DNA of 7,814 nucleotides from Bacteroidota bacterium (GCA_025356715.1 JANXRU010000169.1:1-7814); one strand, 5' to 3'; positions 1-7,209 are shown, numbered from the stretch's first letter. Numbers and translations are program-made. Notes: generated by a model not told the origin, from the letters alone.

Positions 1-435
1 AAATATTTTGATGCCTTTGGATTAAAAAACAGTATGCTTCAAATTGAATACAACGATGTAGCAGAAGGCTCATACAATAGCCCTATTGGAACAACGAGCA
101 ATCAAAGCTTCTCGCACTATAACCAAACGCTGGCATTTACACCAGGATATGGTAAAGAATTAATTGTATTAGGTGATTACAAATACCAACGATTTTTTAT
201 AAATGCAAAATTAAATGCACAATGGTTAACCTTAAACTCATTAGCGCTCTATAAAAACACCTTAGCGCGATTACAAATAGGTTACACGATTAATACAGGA
301 TATAATTTTAATGTATCTTTAGGCTACAATTACCGAAATCAAGATTTTTATGATTTAAAAGCATCAAACAATAAAACATCATTTATTACTTTGAGTTTAA
401 AATCAAATTTATATAATACCTATTACGATTTTTAA
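1..435 (+). CDS. Wzi-like outer-membrane beta-barrel protein, 3' end only
   Basis: This is the last 144 codons of a gene that begins before the window; the frame is open from base 1 and stops with TAA at 433-435. The fragment is a paralogue of the complete barrel at 1540-3162: its opening KYFDAF and LQIEYNDV align with KYINAF and LQAEYNEV starting at residue 375 of that protein, and both end in a tyrosine-rich stretch closing on DF. Alternating polar and hydrophobic residues with many Tyr and Phe, and the terminal Phe, fit outer-membrane beta strands. Members of the Wzi capsule-assembly family attach or organise exported polysaccharide at the outer membrane. The stretch AHPFGANFRE of the full paralogue is diverged here (AFTPGYGKEL), so the two are not recent duplicates. 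The transferase gene starts 10 bases after the stop. An ATG at 34 is internal, not the start. The family call rests mainly on similarity to the neighbour. Confidence 0.72.
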   Translation, partial: KYFDAFGLKNSMLQIEYNDVAEGSYNSPIGTTSNQSFSHYNQTLAFTPGYGKELIVLGDYKYQRFFINAKLNAQWLTLNSLALYKNTLARLQIGYTINTGYNFNVSLGYNYRNQDFYDLKASNNKTSFITLSLKSNLYNTYYDF

Positions 436-445
436 ATATTAACAC

Positions 446-1543
446 ATGGCTATTTTAATTTTAGTTTTTTTTACTGCATTTTCTGTTGTATTATACTCAA
501 CGCCAGCTCTTATTAAAGTGGCTGTATTAAAACGTTTGATCGATGTTCCTTCAGAAGACAGGAAAATTCATACACGCGCTATTCCAACCATAGGCGGTGT
601 CATAATTTATGCAGCCACACTGTTTTCATTTTCGTTATGGTATAATATTGATGACTTACACCAATATGATGAAATTTACGAATCAGTTAAAGAATTTAAA
701 GTTTTAGTTGCCACAAGCCTCGTATTGTTTTTCGTGGGCGTCAAAGATGATATCATTGGGACGTCGCCAGTAAAAAAATTATTTGCCAACATCTTAGTTG
801 GATTAATTTTAGTGCTAATGGGCGATATTCGTATTACAGGCCTTCATGGTGTGTTTGGCGTTAATGAAATTCCGCTTTGGGGTTCTGTTTTTTTATCACT
901 GTTTACTTATATTGTCGTTGTAAATGCTATGAATTTAATTGACGGTATTGATGGATTAGCTGCTGGCATAGGCTTTATCGCATCTTCAGTCTTTGGTACT
1001 TGGTTTGTATTTGCAAACGAATATACTTTAGCATCTCTTTCGTTCTCGTTATCTGGCGCCTTACTTGGGTTTTTAATATTTAATTTTTCGCCCGCTAAAA
1101 TATTCATGGGCGATAGTGGCTCTCTTATTATTGGAATGTTTTTATGTGTTTTAAGTATTAAATTAATTGAATACCCCGTTACACGCATCGATAATTTTTG
1201 GATACACGTTTCTAATCCTATGATTGTGATTGCCGCCCTATCTTACCCATTAACAGACACGTTGCGAATCTTTATTATAAGGGCAGCTAAAGGCCAGTCT
1301 CCATTTGCTGCCGACAGAAATCACTTACACCATCGTTTATTGGATTGCGGCTACTCTCATGTTAAAACGGTTATTATTATTTATGTGTATAGTATTATAA
1401 CTGTTGGCGTATCTCTTTTAAGTTATTATATGAATCCGAGTTTAGCCTTAGTGGCAATCATTGGCTGTAGTGGCTTATTTATTTTGTTTGTTCATTTCTC
1501 GTATCAAATCGCGCAAAAAAAAACAAATTCAATTAACGGGTGA
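446..1543 (+). CDS. WecA/MraY-family undecaprenyl-phosphate sugar-1-phosphate transferase
   Basis: This 365-residue integral membrane enzyme should transfer a sugar-1-phosphate, probably N-acetylhexosamine-1-phosphate, from a UDP-sugar to undecaprenyl phosphate on the cytoplasmic face of the inner membrane, the first step of a lipid-linked glycan. The family motifs appear in order: DVPSEDRKIHTRAIPTIGG at residues 33-51, the Asp pair D101-D102 after VK, NAMNLIDGIDGLAAG at 160-174 with D166 and D169, FMGDSGS at 220-226 with D223, and the HLHHRL histidine motif at 293-298, which is typical of WecA-like rather than MraY enzymes. About ten or eleven hydrophobic segments span the chain and the length is normal. 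The ATG at 446 puts a membrane helix first. It lies 10 bases after the upstream barrel gene and overlaps the next gene by 4 bases (GTGA), so translation is probably coupled. The sugar specificity cannot be read from the sequence; O-antigen, capsule, exopolysaccharide or protein O-glycan are all possible. Confidence 0.93.
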   Translation: MAILILVFFTAFSVVLYSTPALIKVAVLKRLIDVPSEDRKIHTRAIPTIGGVIIYAATLFSFSLWYNIDDLHQYDEIYESVKEFKVLVATSLVLFFVGVKDDIIGTSPVKKLFANILVGLILVLMGDIRITGLHGVFGVNEIPLWGSVFLSLFTYIVVVNAMNLIDGIDGLAAGIGFIASSVFGTWFVFANEYTLASLSFSLSGALLGFLIFNFSPAKIFMGDSGSLIIGMFLCVLSIKLIEYPVTRIDNFWIHVSNPMIVIAALSYPLTDTLRIFIIRAAKGQSPFAADRNHLHHRLLDCGYSHVKTVIIIYVYSIITVGVSLLSYYMNPSLALVAIIGCSGLFILFVHFSYQIAQKKTNSING

Positions 1544-3162
1544 TTTCACTTAAACATACTTTGTTTAATTTGACGTTCATAAAAACAATGTTTGTTTTTT
1601 GTTGCATTTCTTTATCTATAACTGCCCAAGACAATCCGCAAGCACAAAACACGTTTATCAATCAAGATGCTCAACAAATTATTGATGAGTGGAATATCAA
1701 ACATCCAAACCTTGAATTTCATTCTTCGTTTAAACCCTATTTAAGTTCGACCTTAAAAGACTTTTCTGACACGTCTGTTTCTTATTTACATCATCCTCTA
1801 AAAAACTTTTTTTTATCCAAAACCTTTAATGAAGGACCAAATAAACGTAATCAATTTCAAATACAAGCGTTGCCAATTATTGATTTACAAGCTGGTTATG
1901 ACGTATTAGATAAACGATTTGTATCTGAAACGTTTGGAGGTGCTCACGTAAAAGTAAACATCAATAATGATTTTACCTTTGCCTTAACCGCTATTGGGGG
2001 CCGAGTAAGCTATCCTAATTTTAATGACACAATTGTTTCTTCCACACAATTAATATCAGGCTTAGGCCGCGCCTATAAAAATGCAGACGGTAGTTATAGT
2101 TTTTCAAACTTAACGGGTTACTTATCTTACAGCCCAAATACTACGTTTAATTTTCAATTAGGAAAAGACAAACACTTCATCGGCGATGGTTATCGCTCGT
2201 TACTACTTTCTGATTTATCAAACAACAATCCTTATTTTGGTATTAACGCTAATATATGGCGCATACAATACAACGTTTGGTATTCGTGGATGCAAGACTT
2301 TTCTCGTTTTGATGGCACACAAAAAAGTTTACAAAATAAGTTCGGAACCTTTCATTACCTTACTCTTAATGCGACGAAAGAACTTAGCATTTCTTTTTTT
2401 GAAAACGTTATTTGGCAAGGCAATGATACTAATCGCAACCGAAGTTTTGATGTTAATTATTTAAACCCTATCGTATTTTATCGCCCACAAGAATATTCCA
2501 TTGGCTCTTCCGACAACGCTTTAATGGGATTAAACCTCAGTGCCAAATTATTTAAGTGTCTAAAATTATACGCACAAGGCGTGGCGGATGAATTCTTTTT
2601 TAAAGAAATAAAAGCAGGTAAAGGTTGGTGGGCAAACAAACAAGGTTGGCAATTTGGAGCTAAATATATTAATGCATTTAAAATAAAAGGGTTAACGCTT
2701 CAAGCAGAATACAACGAAGTGCGACCCTACACCTATTCGCACGGAAGTGTGCAACAAAATTATTCGAACTACGGACAAGCCCTAGCGCATCCGTTTGGTG
2801 CCAATTTTAGGGAATACTTGGGCTTCGCCAGTTACCGAGCTAAACGTTGGATGTTAAGCTTTCAAGGAATGTCGGCTACTATTGGAAAAGACACCATGGG
2901 TTCTAACTTAGGACAAAATATTTTTTTAAGTTATACAACTAGGCCTTACGATTATGGCCACAAAACCACGCAGGGCAATAAAATGCAGGTGTTACAAAGT
3001 GATATTAAATTTACCTATTATGCCATTCCTCAATTAAATTTACGATTAGAGGTTGGTTATATACAACGTAGTATGAAAGATGATTTTGGGTACGAGTTAC
3101 AATCTCCTTATATTTATGTTGGTATCAAAACAAGCATTCATCAATTTTATAGAGATTTTTAA
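1540..3162 (+). CDS. Wzi/RemB-like outer-membrane protein, capsule-assembly family
   Basis: A 540-residue exported protein, complete. A signal peptide covers about residues 1-30 (basic K5 and K15, hydrophobic core TMFVFCCISLSIT, cleavage near AQ-DN). Residues 31-100 are a polar periplasmic segment and about 105-540 look like an outer-membrane barrel ending in Phe. Recognisable family stretches are GKDKHFIGDGYRSLLLSD at 208-225, EYNEVRPYTYSH at 390-401 and QALAHPFGANFRE at 413-425. Proteins of this type are annotated as Wzi capsule-assembly proteins or, in gliding Flavobacteria, RemB-like; the Wzi role is surface attachment of exported polysaccharide. I chose the GTG at 1540, which overlaps the transferase stop as GTGA, because the next ATG (1588) would remove the positively charged n-region of the signal peptide. 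Its C-terminal part is paralogous to the gene ending at 435. Whether it serves capsule, gliding or both cannot be decided here. Confidence 0.85.
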   Translation: MISLKHTLFNLTFIKTMFVFCCISLSITAQDNPQAQNTFINQDAQQIIDEWNIKHPNLEFHSSFKPYLSSTLKDFSDTSVSYLHHPLKNFFLSKTFNEGPNKRNQFQIQALPIIDLQAGYDVLDKRFVSETFGGAHVKVNINNDFTFALTAIGGRVSYPNFNDTIVSSTQLISGLGRAYKNADGSYSFSNLTGYLSYSPNTTFNFQLGKDKHFIGDGYRSLLLSDLSNNNPYFGINANIWRIQYNVWYSWMQDFSRFDGTQKSLQNKFGTFHYLTLNATKELSISFFENVIWQGNDTNRNRSFDVNYLNPIVFYRPQEYSIGSSDNALMGLNLSAKLFKCLKLYAQGVADEFFFKEIKAGKGWWANKQGWQFGAKYINAFKIKGLTLQAEYNEVRPYTYSHGSVQQNYSNYGQALAHPFGANFREYLGFASYRAKRWMLSFQGMSATIGKDTMGSNLGQNIFLSYTTRPYDYGHKTTQGNKMQVLQSDIKFTYYAIPQLNLRLEVGYIQRSMKDDFGYELQSPYIYVGIKTSIHQFYRDF

Positions 3163-3170
3163 ATTTATTG

Positions 3171-3560
3171 ATGATGACATTTACCGTAACCACAATATTT
3201 AAAATCAGCTCTAAAAAATTATATACAGCTTGGCTGTCTAGTAAAGAGCACTCTGCGATGACAGGAGGAGAAGCAAATACATCAAACGTTGTTGGAGAAT
3301 CTTTTTCTGCGTGGGACGGCTATATTTCTGGGAAAAACATAGAGCTAATTCCAAACACTAAAATAATACAATCATGGCGAACAGATGAGTTTAGTGATAA
3401 AGACAAAGACTCTAAAATAGAAATCACTTTTAAAGAATTAAATGGAGAAACAGAGTTAACGCTGATTCACAGCAATGTTCCAAAAGATGGAGAAAAATAC
3501 AAACAAGGTTGGGAAGATTTTTATTTTACGCCTATGAAAAATTATTTTTCTAAAAAGTAA
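3171..3560 (+). CDS. AHSA1/SRPBCC-domain small protein
   Basis: A 129-residue cytoplasmic protein covering a single AHSA1-type SRPBCC (START-like helix-grip) domain. The typical order is visible: TVTTIFKISSKKLYTAWLSS (first strand and helix), then GESFSAWDGYISGKNIELIP, KIIQSWRTDEF, KIEITFKEL with ETELTLIHSNVP, and the closing helix GWEDFYFTPMKNYF. The eukaryotic namesake stimulates Hsp90 ATPase, but bacterial members mostly bind small hydrophobic ligands or are uncharacterised, so no substrate can be given. The start is ambiguous: TTG at 3168, ATG at 3171 and ATG at 3174 are consecutive in frame; ATG 3171 is chosen as the first standard codon. It begins 8 bases after the barrel stop and is probably the last gene of the plus-strand operon. 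It has no signal peptide, unlike its envelope-related neighbours. It ends 10 bases before the stop of the convergent OmpA-domain gene. Confidence 0.85.
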   Translation: MMTFTVTTIFKISSKKLYTAWLSSKEHSAMTGGEANTSNVVGESFSAWDGYISGKNIELIPNTKIIQSWRTDEFSDKDKDSKIEITFKELNGETELTLIHSNVPKDGEKYKQGWEDFYFTPMKNYFSKK

Positions 3561-3570
3561 TCTGCGTCTC

Positions 3571-4767
3571 TTAGTACTCTAATACCAAAATCTCCACGCG
3601 TCTGTTTTCTTCCTGCTGCTCTGATGTTGCCTTTGGCAATTTAAACAACATTTCATGGTCGCCTTTGCCATCAATTTCAATGCATTTTTCGTCAATACCT
3701 TGTATCGCTAAATAATTCCTAATAGAGGTGGCGCGGCCTTTTGTAAATGCAATAATACCTTTTTCATCATTCATATCTCTTCCATTTGAATGACCTATGA
3801 TTTTTATTTTAAGTTGTGGGTTTTTCTTTAGCAGTCGGTATAAATTATACATGGCCGGAATGGCCCGTGGTAAGTATTGTACAGAACCGCCGATAAAATT
3901 AATAGAGCCAACTGAATATTTATTTCCTTTTTTTAGTTTGGCTAATACCGTTTTTAATGCTTTCAACTGAGCCGTATCGGCAAGCGTAACTGTTTTGGTA
4001 TAACTAAAACTACTATCATTATAAAAATTTAAATTATAGACTTGACTTTTTACAAGAGGCGCCACAAAATTATAGGAGCCATCGTCTTTGGTGTTTTCAA
4101 TGGAAACAGTATCGCCTTTTTGATTCGTTAGTGCTAATTCTGCTTTAATAGGCTTATTGTTTTCATCTAACACTATTCCCTTAAACGTTACAACTTGTGA
4201 TATTTCAAAATCAAGTGTATGGCCCTCCCCTTTATCATAAACGTTATCTAACACTAAATAATAAATTTCACCTTTTTTTACGGGTATGTATTTACAATAC
4301 GCTGGACCAATACCCTGCTTTACTAATTCATTGGTTGATTTATAATTCAATCCAGTCTTACCATTTATTTCTTCTTTATCTCTACTGATACACGCTCTTA
4401 TGGGATTTATTTTATGATTTACTAAACTGTCGCAAAAATTAGTTTTACCTGCTTTAAATAACATAAAATCATAATCGTCATCGGCTTTAGTTGGCGTAAT
4501 ATTAAAAGTTAATTCACCTGAGGTATTAATAATTAATTTATACCAAGCGCTATGATGTTCTTTATCGAACGCATAGGCGGTTTTTTGTTTAGTTGGGCTA
4601 ATTTCCTTAGCCTCTCCAAAACCTTTAGGGGCAATGGTTTTGCCGTATATGGTTTTACCGTTAATAGCAATGGGTTGTGCTGTTTTACAATCACAAAAAA
4701 CGGTGTCCAGTTTTTTTGTTTGTGAAAACAACTGTATAGATAATAGTAGAAGTAAGATTAGTCGCAT
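3571..4767 (-). CDS. OmpA-family envelope protein with PPC-like and carboxypeptidase-regulatory-like domains
   Basis: A 398-residue exported protein. Residues 1-16 form a signal peptide (MRLILLLLLSIQLFSQ) without a lipobox. Residues about 65-190 resemble a Bacteroidota PPC-like beta-sandwich (AWYKLIINTSGELTFNITP, then DDYDFMLFKAG, and KKGEIYYLVLDNV), with several Cys that could form disulfides. About 193-262 is a carboxypeptidase-regulatory-like fold (FKGIVLDENNKPIKAELAL). About 285-398 is an OmpA C-terminal peptidoglycan-binding domain, with IKIIGHSNG at 321-329, TKGRATSIRNYLAIQGI at 342-358 and NRRVEI at 388-393. The Asp of the usual GHTD motif, which contacts diaminopimelate in characterised OmpA domains, is Asn328 here, while the partner Arg345 is kept. 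No N-terminal beta-barrel is present, so it is probably a periplasmic or peptidoglycan-associated factor rather than a porin. It follows the TPR-SpoIIE gene by 39 bases with no terminator between, so the two are probably co-transcribed. Confidence 0.88.
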   Translation of the reverse strand: MRLILLLLLSIQLFSQTKKLDTVFCDCKTAQPIAINGKTIYGKTIAPKGFGEAKEISPTKQKTAYAFDKEHHSAWYKLIINTSGELTFNITPTKADDDYDFMLFKAGKTNFCDSLVNHKINPIRACISRDKEEINGKTGLNYKSTNELVKQGIGPAYCKYIPVKKGEIYYLVLDNVYDKGEGHTLDFEISQVVTFKGIVLDENNKPIKAELALTNQKGDTVSIENTKDDGSYNFVAPLVKSQVYNLNFYNDSSFSYTKTVTLADTAQLKALKTVLAKLKKGNKYSVGSINFIGGSVQYLPRAIPAMYNLYRLLKKNPQLKIKIIGHSNGRDMNDEKGIIAFTKGRATSIRNYLAIQGIDEKCIEIDGKGDHEMLFKLPKATSEQQEENRRVEILVLEY

Positions 4768-4806
4768 AGTATCATAATACAGAATGAGATTAAAAGTAAC
4801 AAAAAT

Positions 4807-7098
4807 TTATACTTTAATTCCTATAATACATACATCATCTACCTGCTCTAAATCACCAACCCAATTTTTGAAGGTTGAGTCTAGTAATCCTTTTTGTTGA
4901 GGTATTGGTAAATGAACATTGGCCAGTAACAATTCCTTTAATTTTTTGCTCATAAACTTTTTGCCTTTATCTCCTCCAAATTGATCAGGGAAACCATCGG
5001 TTAAAGTATAAATGGTATCACCTTTTTGTAACTCTACAGTATGTGTGGTAAATGATAGATCTTGTTTATCGTTTTTACCTACAGGCATTTTATCAGGCTT
5101 GATTTCGATGAGTTCAACATCCCCCGTCCTGCGGACACCCCCTTCAAAGGGGGAATTAGAACGGATAATCCAAACAGGATTATTTGCAGCGGCAATGAAT
5201 AGCTGTTTGTTTGCAAAATCAAACACTAACAAACTACAATCCATACCATCTTTTCCCCCCTCTTCACTACCATCTTTTTTTAAACGTTCAATAATGGTTT
5301 GGCGCGTGTGATTTAAAATCTCTGCCGGATTGGAATGATGCTCAATAGCTTTTTCTAAACTGGTGACATTTAATAAACTCATAATAGCTCCCGGAACCCC
5401 GTGTCCTGTGCTATCTGCCGTAACCAAAGCAAAGTTACCATTGCTTAATTTAGCAGACCAATAAAAGTCACCACTAACCACATCTTTGGGTTTAAAGAAA
5501 ACAAAATAGTTTTTTAAATTTTCATCCAACAATTCTTTGCTTGCTAAAAAACTTCGTTGGATCCGTTCGGCATAATTAATACTGTCGGTTATTTCTTTAT
5601 GTTTTTCTTCTATGATGTTTTTTTGGAGTTGTGTTTCTTTTTCTTTGAGCTCAATAATGTATTTTTGTTTTTGAGTTATTCTGAAACGGTTAAACATAAA
5701 CCCTGCAAAAACAATTACTATTGCCAAGCCTCCATAAAGAGCAAAGCGTTGTGTTTTTTCTTGTTTTAATTGCACTGCAACAATCTTTTTTTCTTCAGCT
5801 ACTTTTACACTATCGGCAGTTGCTTTTTTCTCATACTCGTATTTGAATTGTGATTTGATACTGGCTTTTTTGTTTTCTTGATTTTCGATACTATCACGCA
5901 TAGTAATATACAATTGATAATTTTCGTATGCCAATTTATAATTGCCAATAGCGCTATATATTAAATGTAGTTGTGCGGCTGAATTTTTTATAGTTTCTGG
6001 AAACCCCAAATCTTTACTTAATAGCATGCTTTTAGTCGAGTACTCCAACGCCTTACTATAACTTTGTTTTATAAAATAAATAGTTCCGATGTTGGATAGG
6101 GAAATAGGCATTGATTCCTTATCTTCCATTTCTTCTTGTATTTTTAATCCTCGGCTATATAACTCTAATGCTTTGGTCAGATCCCCCTTATCTTTATAAA
6201 TATCCCCAATGTTGTTAAGAGAAATAGCCATTCCTTTTTTATCGATAATTTCTTCTTGTATTTTTAATCCTTTATTATAGTAGGAGAGTGCTTTTGTGGC
6301 ATCTCCTTTAGATTTATAAATGCCTCCGATGTTACTCAAATTGATACCTAGATAACGTTTATTACCTATTTCTTCAGCAATATCCAAGCTTTTTTTATAG
6401 CATTCCAACGCTTTCGAGACATCTCCTTGTTGGTCATAAATATCGCCGATATTACCAAAGGAAACAGTTATACCATCTTTGTCACCTATTTCTTCTTGAA
6501 CTTTAAGGCTTTTGGCATAATATTCTAGGGCTTTTACAATATTCCCTTGATATTTATATACAGTTCCAATGTTATTTAGAGAGGAACTAAAATTCTTTTT
6601 ATCCCCTATTTGTTCTAGTATTTTTGAGCTTAATGTCATGTAATTTAAAGCTTTTGGGATATCCCCTTTCCCAAGGCATAAAGCCCCTATGTTGCCAAGG
6701 GTTGCGGCAATACCATTTTTATTACCTATTTCTTCATGAATTTTCAGGCTTTCAATATAGTGCCCCAAAGCTTTTTGCATATTACCTTGACTCTGATATA
6801 GAAATCCAATATTGTTTAAAGCATTGGCATAATTTTTTTTGAAAAACAGGAATTCAGCCTGTCCAGCTCGATATTTTTGTTGATTTTCTTTAATTAAAGT
6901 CAGTATTTGTTCATTGTATTTAGGCCAGATTGCGTCATCGCTTTCAACTTCCACCATCGCATTTAAAATATTACATCGCGTAGTATCATGCTTGGCATTT
7001 TTTAGAGCGAGCTTTAAAGAATCGATAGTGTTGTTTTGAGTAAAAACACTAGTTGAAAAAAGAAGCAGTAAAACAGAAAGGAAGAATTGTTTATTCAT
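4807..7098 (-). CDS. TPR-repeat SpoIIE/PP2C-type membrane protein phosphatase
   Basis: A 763-residue probable signalling protein. Residues 1-21 are a signal peptide (FFLSVLLLLFSTSVFTQ). Seven TPR units with an exact 40-residue period begin at residues 95, 135, 175, 215, 255, 295 and 335, each opening with xNIG; a degenerate eighth follows to about 403. A helical linker leads to one membrane helix at about 452-470, a coiled coil at about 473-515 and a SpoIIE-type PP2C domain at about 520-763. Metal-binding aspartates are present: SGDFYW (D544), ADSTGHG (D562), GMDCS (D620), TLTDGF (D701) and EQVDDV (D754-D755), so it should be an active Ser/Thr phosphatase. The topology places the TPRs in the periplasm and the catalytic domain in the cytoplasm; the target, perhaps an anti-anti-sigma-like protein, is unknown and none is encoded nearby. 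Residues about 647-661 are encoded by a GC-rich palindromic element and look inserted between IIR and ELIEIKPDKMPVG. The OmpA-domain gene follows in the same direction. Confidence 0.9.
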   Translation of the reverse strand: MNKQFFLSVLLLLFSTSVFTQNNTIDSLKLALKNAKHDTTRCNILNAMVEVESDDAIWPKYNEQILTLIKENQQKYRAGQAEFLFFKKNYANALNNIGFLYQSQGNMQKALGHYIESLKIHEEIGNKNGIAATLGNIGALCLGKGDIPKALNYMTLSSKILEQIGDKKNFSSSLNNIGTVYKYQGNIVKALEYYAKSLKVQEEIGDKDGITVSFGNIGDIYDQQGDVSKALECYKKSLDIAEEIGNKRYLGINLSNIGGIYKSKGDATKALSYYNKGLKIQEEIIDKKGMAISLNNIGDIYKDKGDLTKALELYSRGLKIQEEMEDKESMPISLSNIGTIYFIKQSYSKALEYSTKSMLLSKDLGFPETIKNSAAQLHLIYSAIGNYKLAYENYQLYITMRDSIENQENKKASIKSQFKYEYEKKATADSVKVAEEKKIVAVQLKQEKTQRFALYGGLAIVIVFAGFMFNRFRITQKQKYIIELKEKETQLQKNIIEEKHKEITDSINYAERIQRSFLASKELLDENLKNYFVFFKPKDVVSGDFYWSAKLSNGNFALVTADSTGHGVPGAIMSLLNVTSLEKAIEHHSNPAEILNHTRQTIIERLKKDGSEEGGKDGMDCSLLVFDFANKQLFIAAANNPVWIIRSNSPFEGGVRRTGDVELIEIKPDKMPVGKNDKQDLSFTTHTVELQKGDTIYTLTDGFPDQFGGDKGKKFMSKKLKELLLANVHLPIPQQKGLLDSTFKNWVGDLEQVDDVCIIGIKV
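5118..5157. repeat. GC-rich double-hairpin palindromic element inside the phosphatase gene
   Basis: A 40-base block with 25 G or C by hand count, in an otherwise AT-rich gene. It contains two adjacent inverted repeats: GTCC-TGC-GGAC at 5126-5136 and CCCCCTT-CA-AAGGGGG at 5138-5153, plus another run of five C at 5121-5125 that could pair with the G run instead. Read on the minus strand it encodes the in-frame stretch SPFEGGVRRTGD of the SpoIIE domain. From memory, palindromes of this look recur in intergenic DNA of many Bacteroidota genomes, which suggests a small mobile REP-like unit; copy number in this genome cannot be seen here. Confidence 0.72.
5977..6816 (-). repeat. Seven in-register 120-base tandem repeats encoding TPR units
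   Basis: The phosphatase gene holds seven consecutive 120-base units matching the 40-residue TPR period, with no insertion or deletion between them. At DNA level the string CCTATTTCTTC, or a one-base variant, recurs at 6365, 6485, 6605 and 6725, exactly 120 apart, and the units at 6128 and 6248 share 24 identical bases. The units have diverged elsewhere, so they are old duplications, but the shared patches could still allow unit gain or loss by recombination. Confidence 0.85.
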
Positions 7099-7140
7099 AC
7101 GAATAATAAATATATAAATAAATAACAGTTCTCAAAAACA

Positions 7141-7171
7141 AAAAACCTCGGTAATTTATCGAGGTTTTTTT
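7141..7171 (-). terminator. Intrinsic terminator downstream of odhB
   Basis: Arms AAAAACCTCG (7141-7150) and CGAGGTTTTT (7160-7169) form a perfect 10-base-pair stem around a 9-base loop. Read on the minus strand, the hairpin is followed by a T-rich tract (TTTTTGTTTTTG), as expected for Rho-independent termination of the odhB transcript. The T run also follows the stem on the plus strand, so it could work in both directions. It separates odhB from the phosphatase gene, which therefore probably has its own promoter. Confidence 0.88.
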
Positions 7172-7182
7172 GATTCGTTGAG

Positions 7183-7203
7183 ATCCTGAAACAAGTTCAG
7201 GAT
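7183..7203. repeat. Intergenic palindromic repeat just after odhB
   Basis: A perfect 8-base inverted repeat, ATCCTGAA at 7183-7190 and TTCAGGAT at 7196-7203, with a 5-base loop ACAAG. It lies 6 bases beyond the odhB stop codon and 11 bases before the terminator hairpin. Flanks GAG and GACACG may belong to the unit. From memory, the sequence family ATCCTGAA-ACAAG-TTCAGGATGAC is widespread as an intergenic repeat in bacterial genomes including Bacteroidota; copies elsewhere in this genome are not visible in the window. In the odhB mRNA it could protect the 3' end. Confidence 0.7.
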
Positions 7204-7209
7204 GACACG

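Noticed and set aside
907..1188. Minus-strand open frame of 93 codons inside the transferase gene
   Set aside because: It lies opposite the conserved Asp motifs of the WecA-type enzyme and has no domain features.
1588..3162. ATG at 1588 as an alternative start of the Wzi/RemB-like gene
   Set aside because: It would leave a signal peptide beginning MFVFCC without a basic n-region, whereas the GTG at 1540 adds K5 and K15 and gives the common 4-base overlap. It remains possible.
3168..3170. TTG at 3168 as start of the AHSA1 gene
   Set aside because: Two ATG codons follow immediately, and TTG is the less likely choice; the difference is one or two residues.
5244..5278. Direct repeat TACCATCTTTT at 5244 and 5268
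   Set aside because: It encodes KDG-SEEGG-KDGM just before the metal-binding Asp, a low-complexity loop that I recall as common in this family, so no mobile or regulatory meaning is needed.
5012..5311. Plus-strand open frame of 99 codons opposite the SpoIIE domain
   Set aside because: It is antisense to a gene with clear catalytic motifs and its translation has no recognisable domain. Part of it is just the palindromic element read backwards.
7107..7136. Bacteroidota-type promoter for the phosphatase gene: TTTG at 7136-7133 and TATATTTA at 7114-7107 on the minus strand, 18-base spacer
   Set aside because: The -7 box lacks the final G of TAnnTTTG, the region is nearly all A and T, and the start site would fall only a few bases from the ATG. 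Too weak to annotate.
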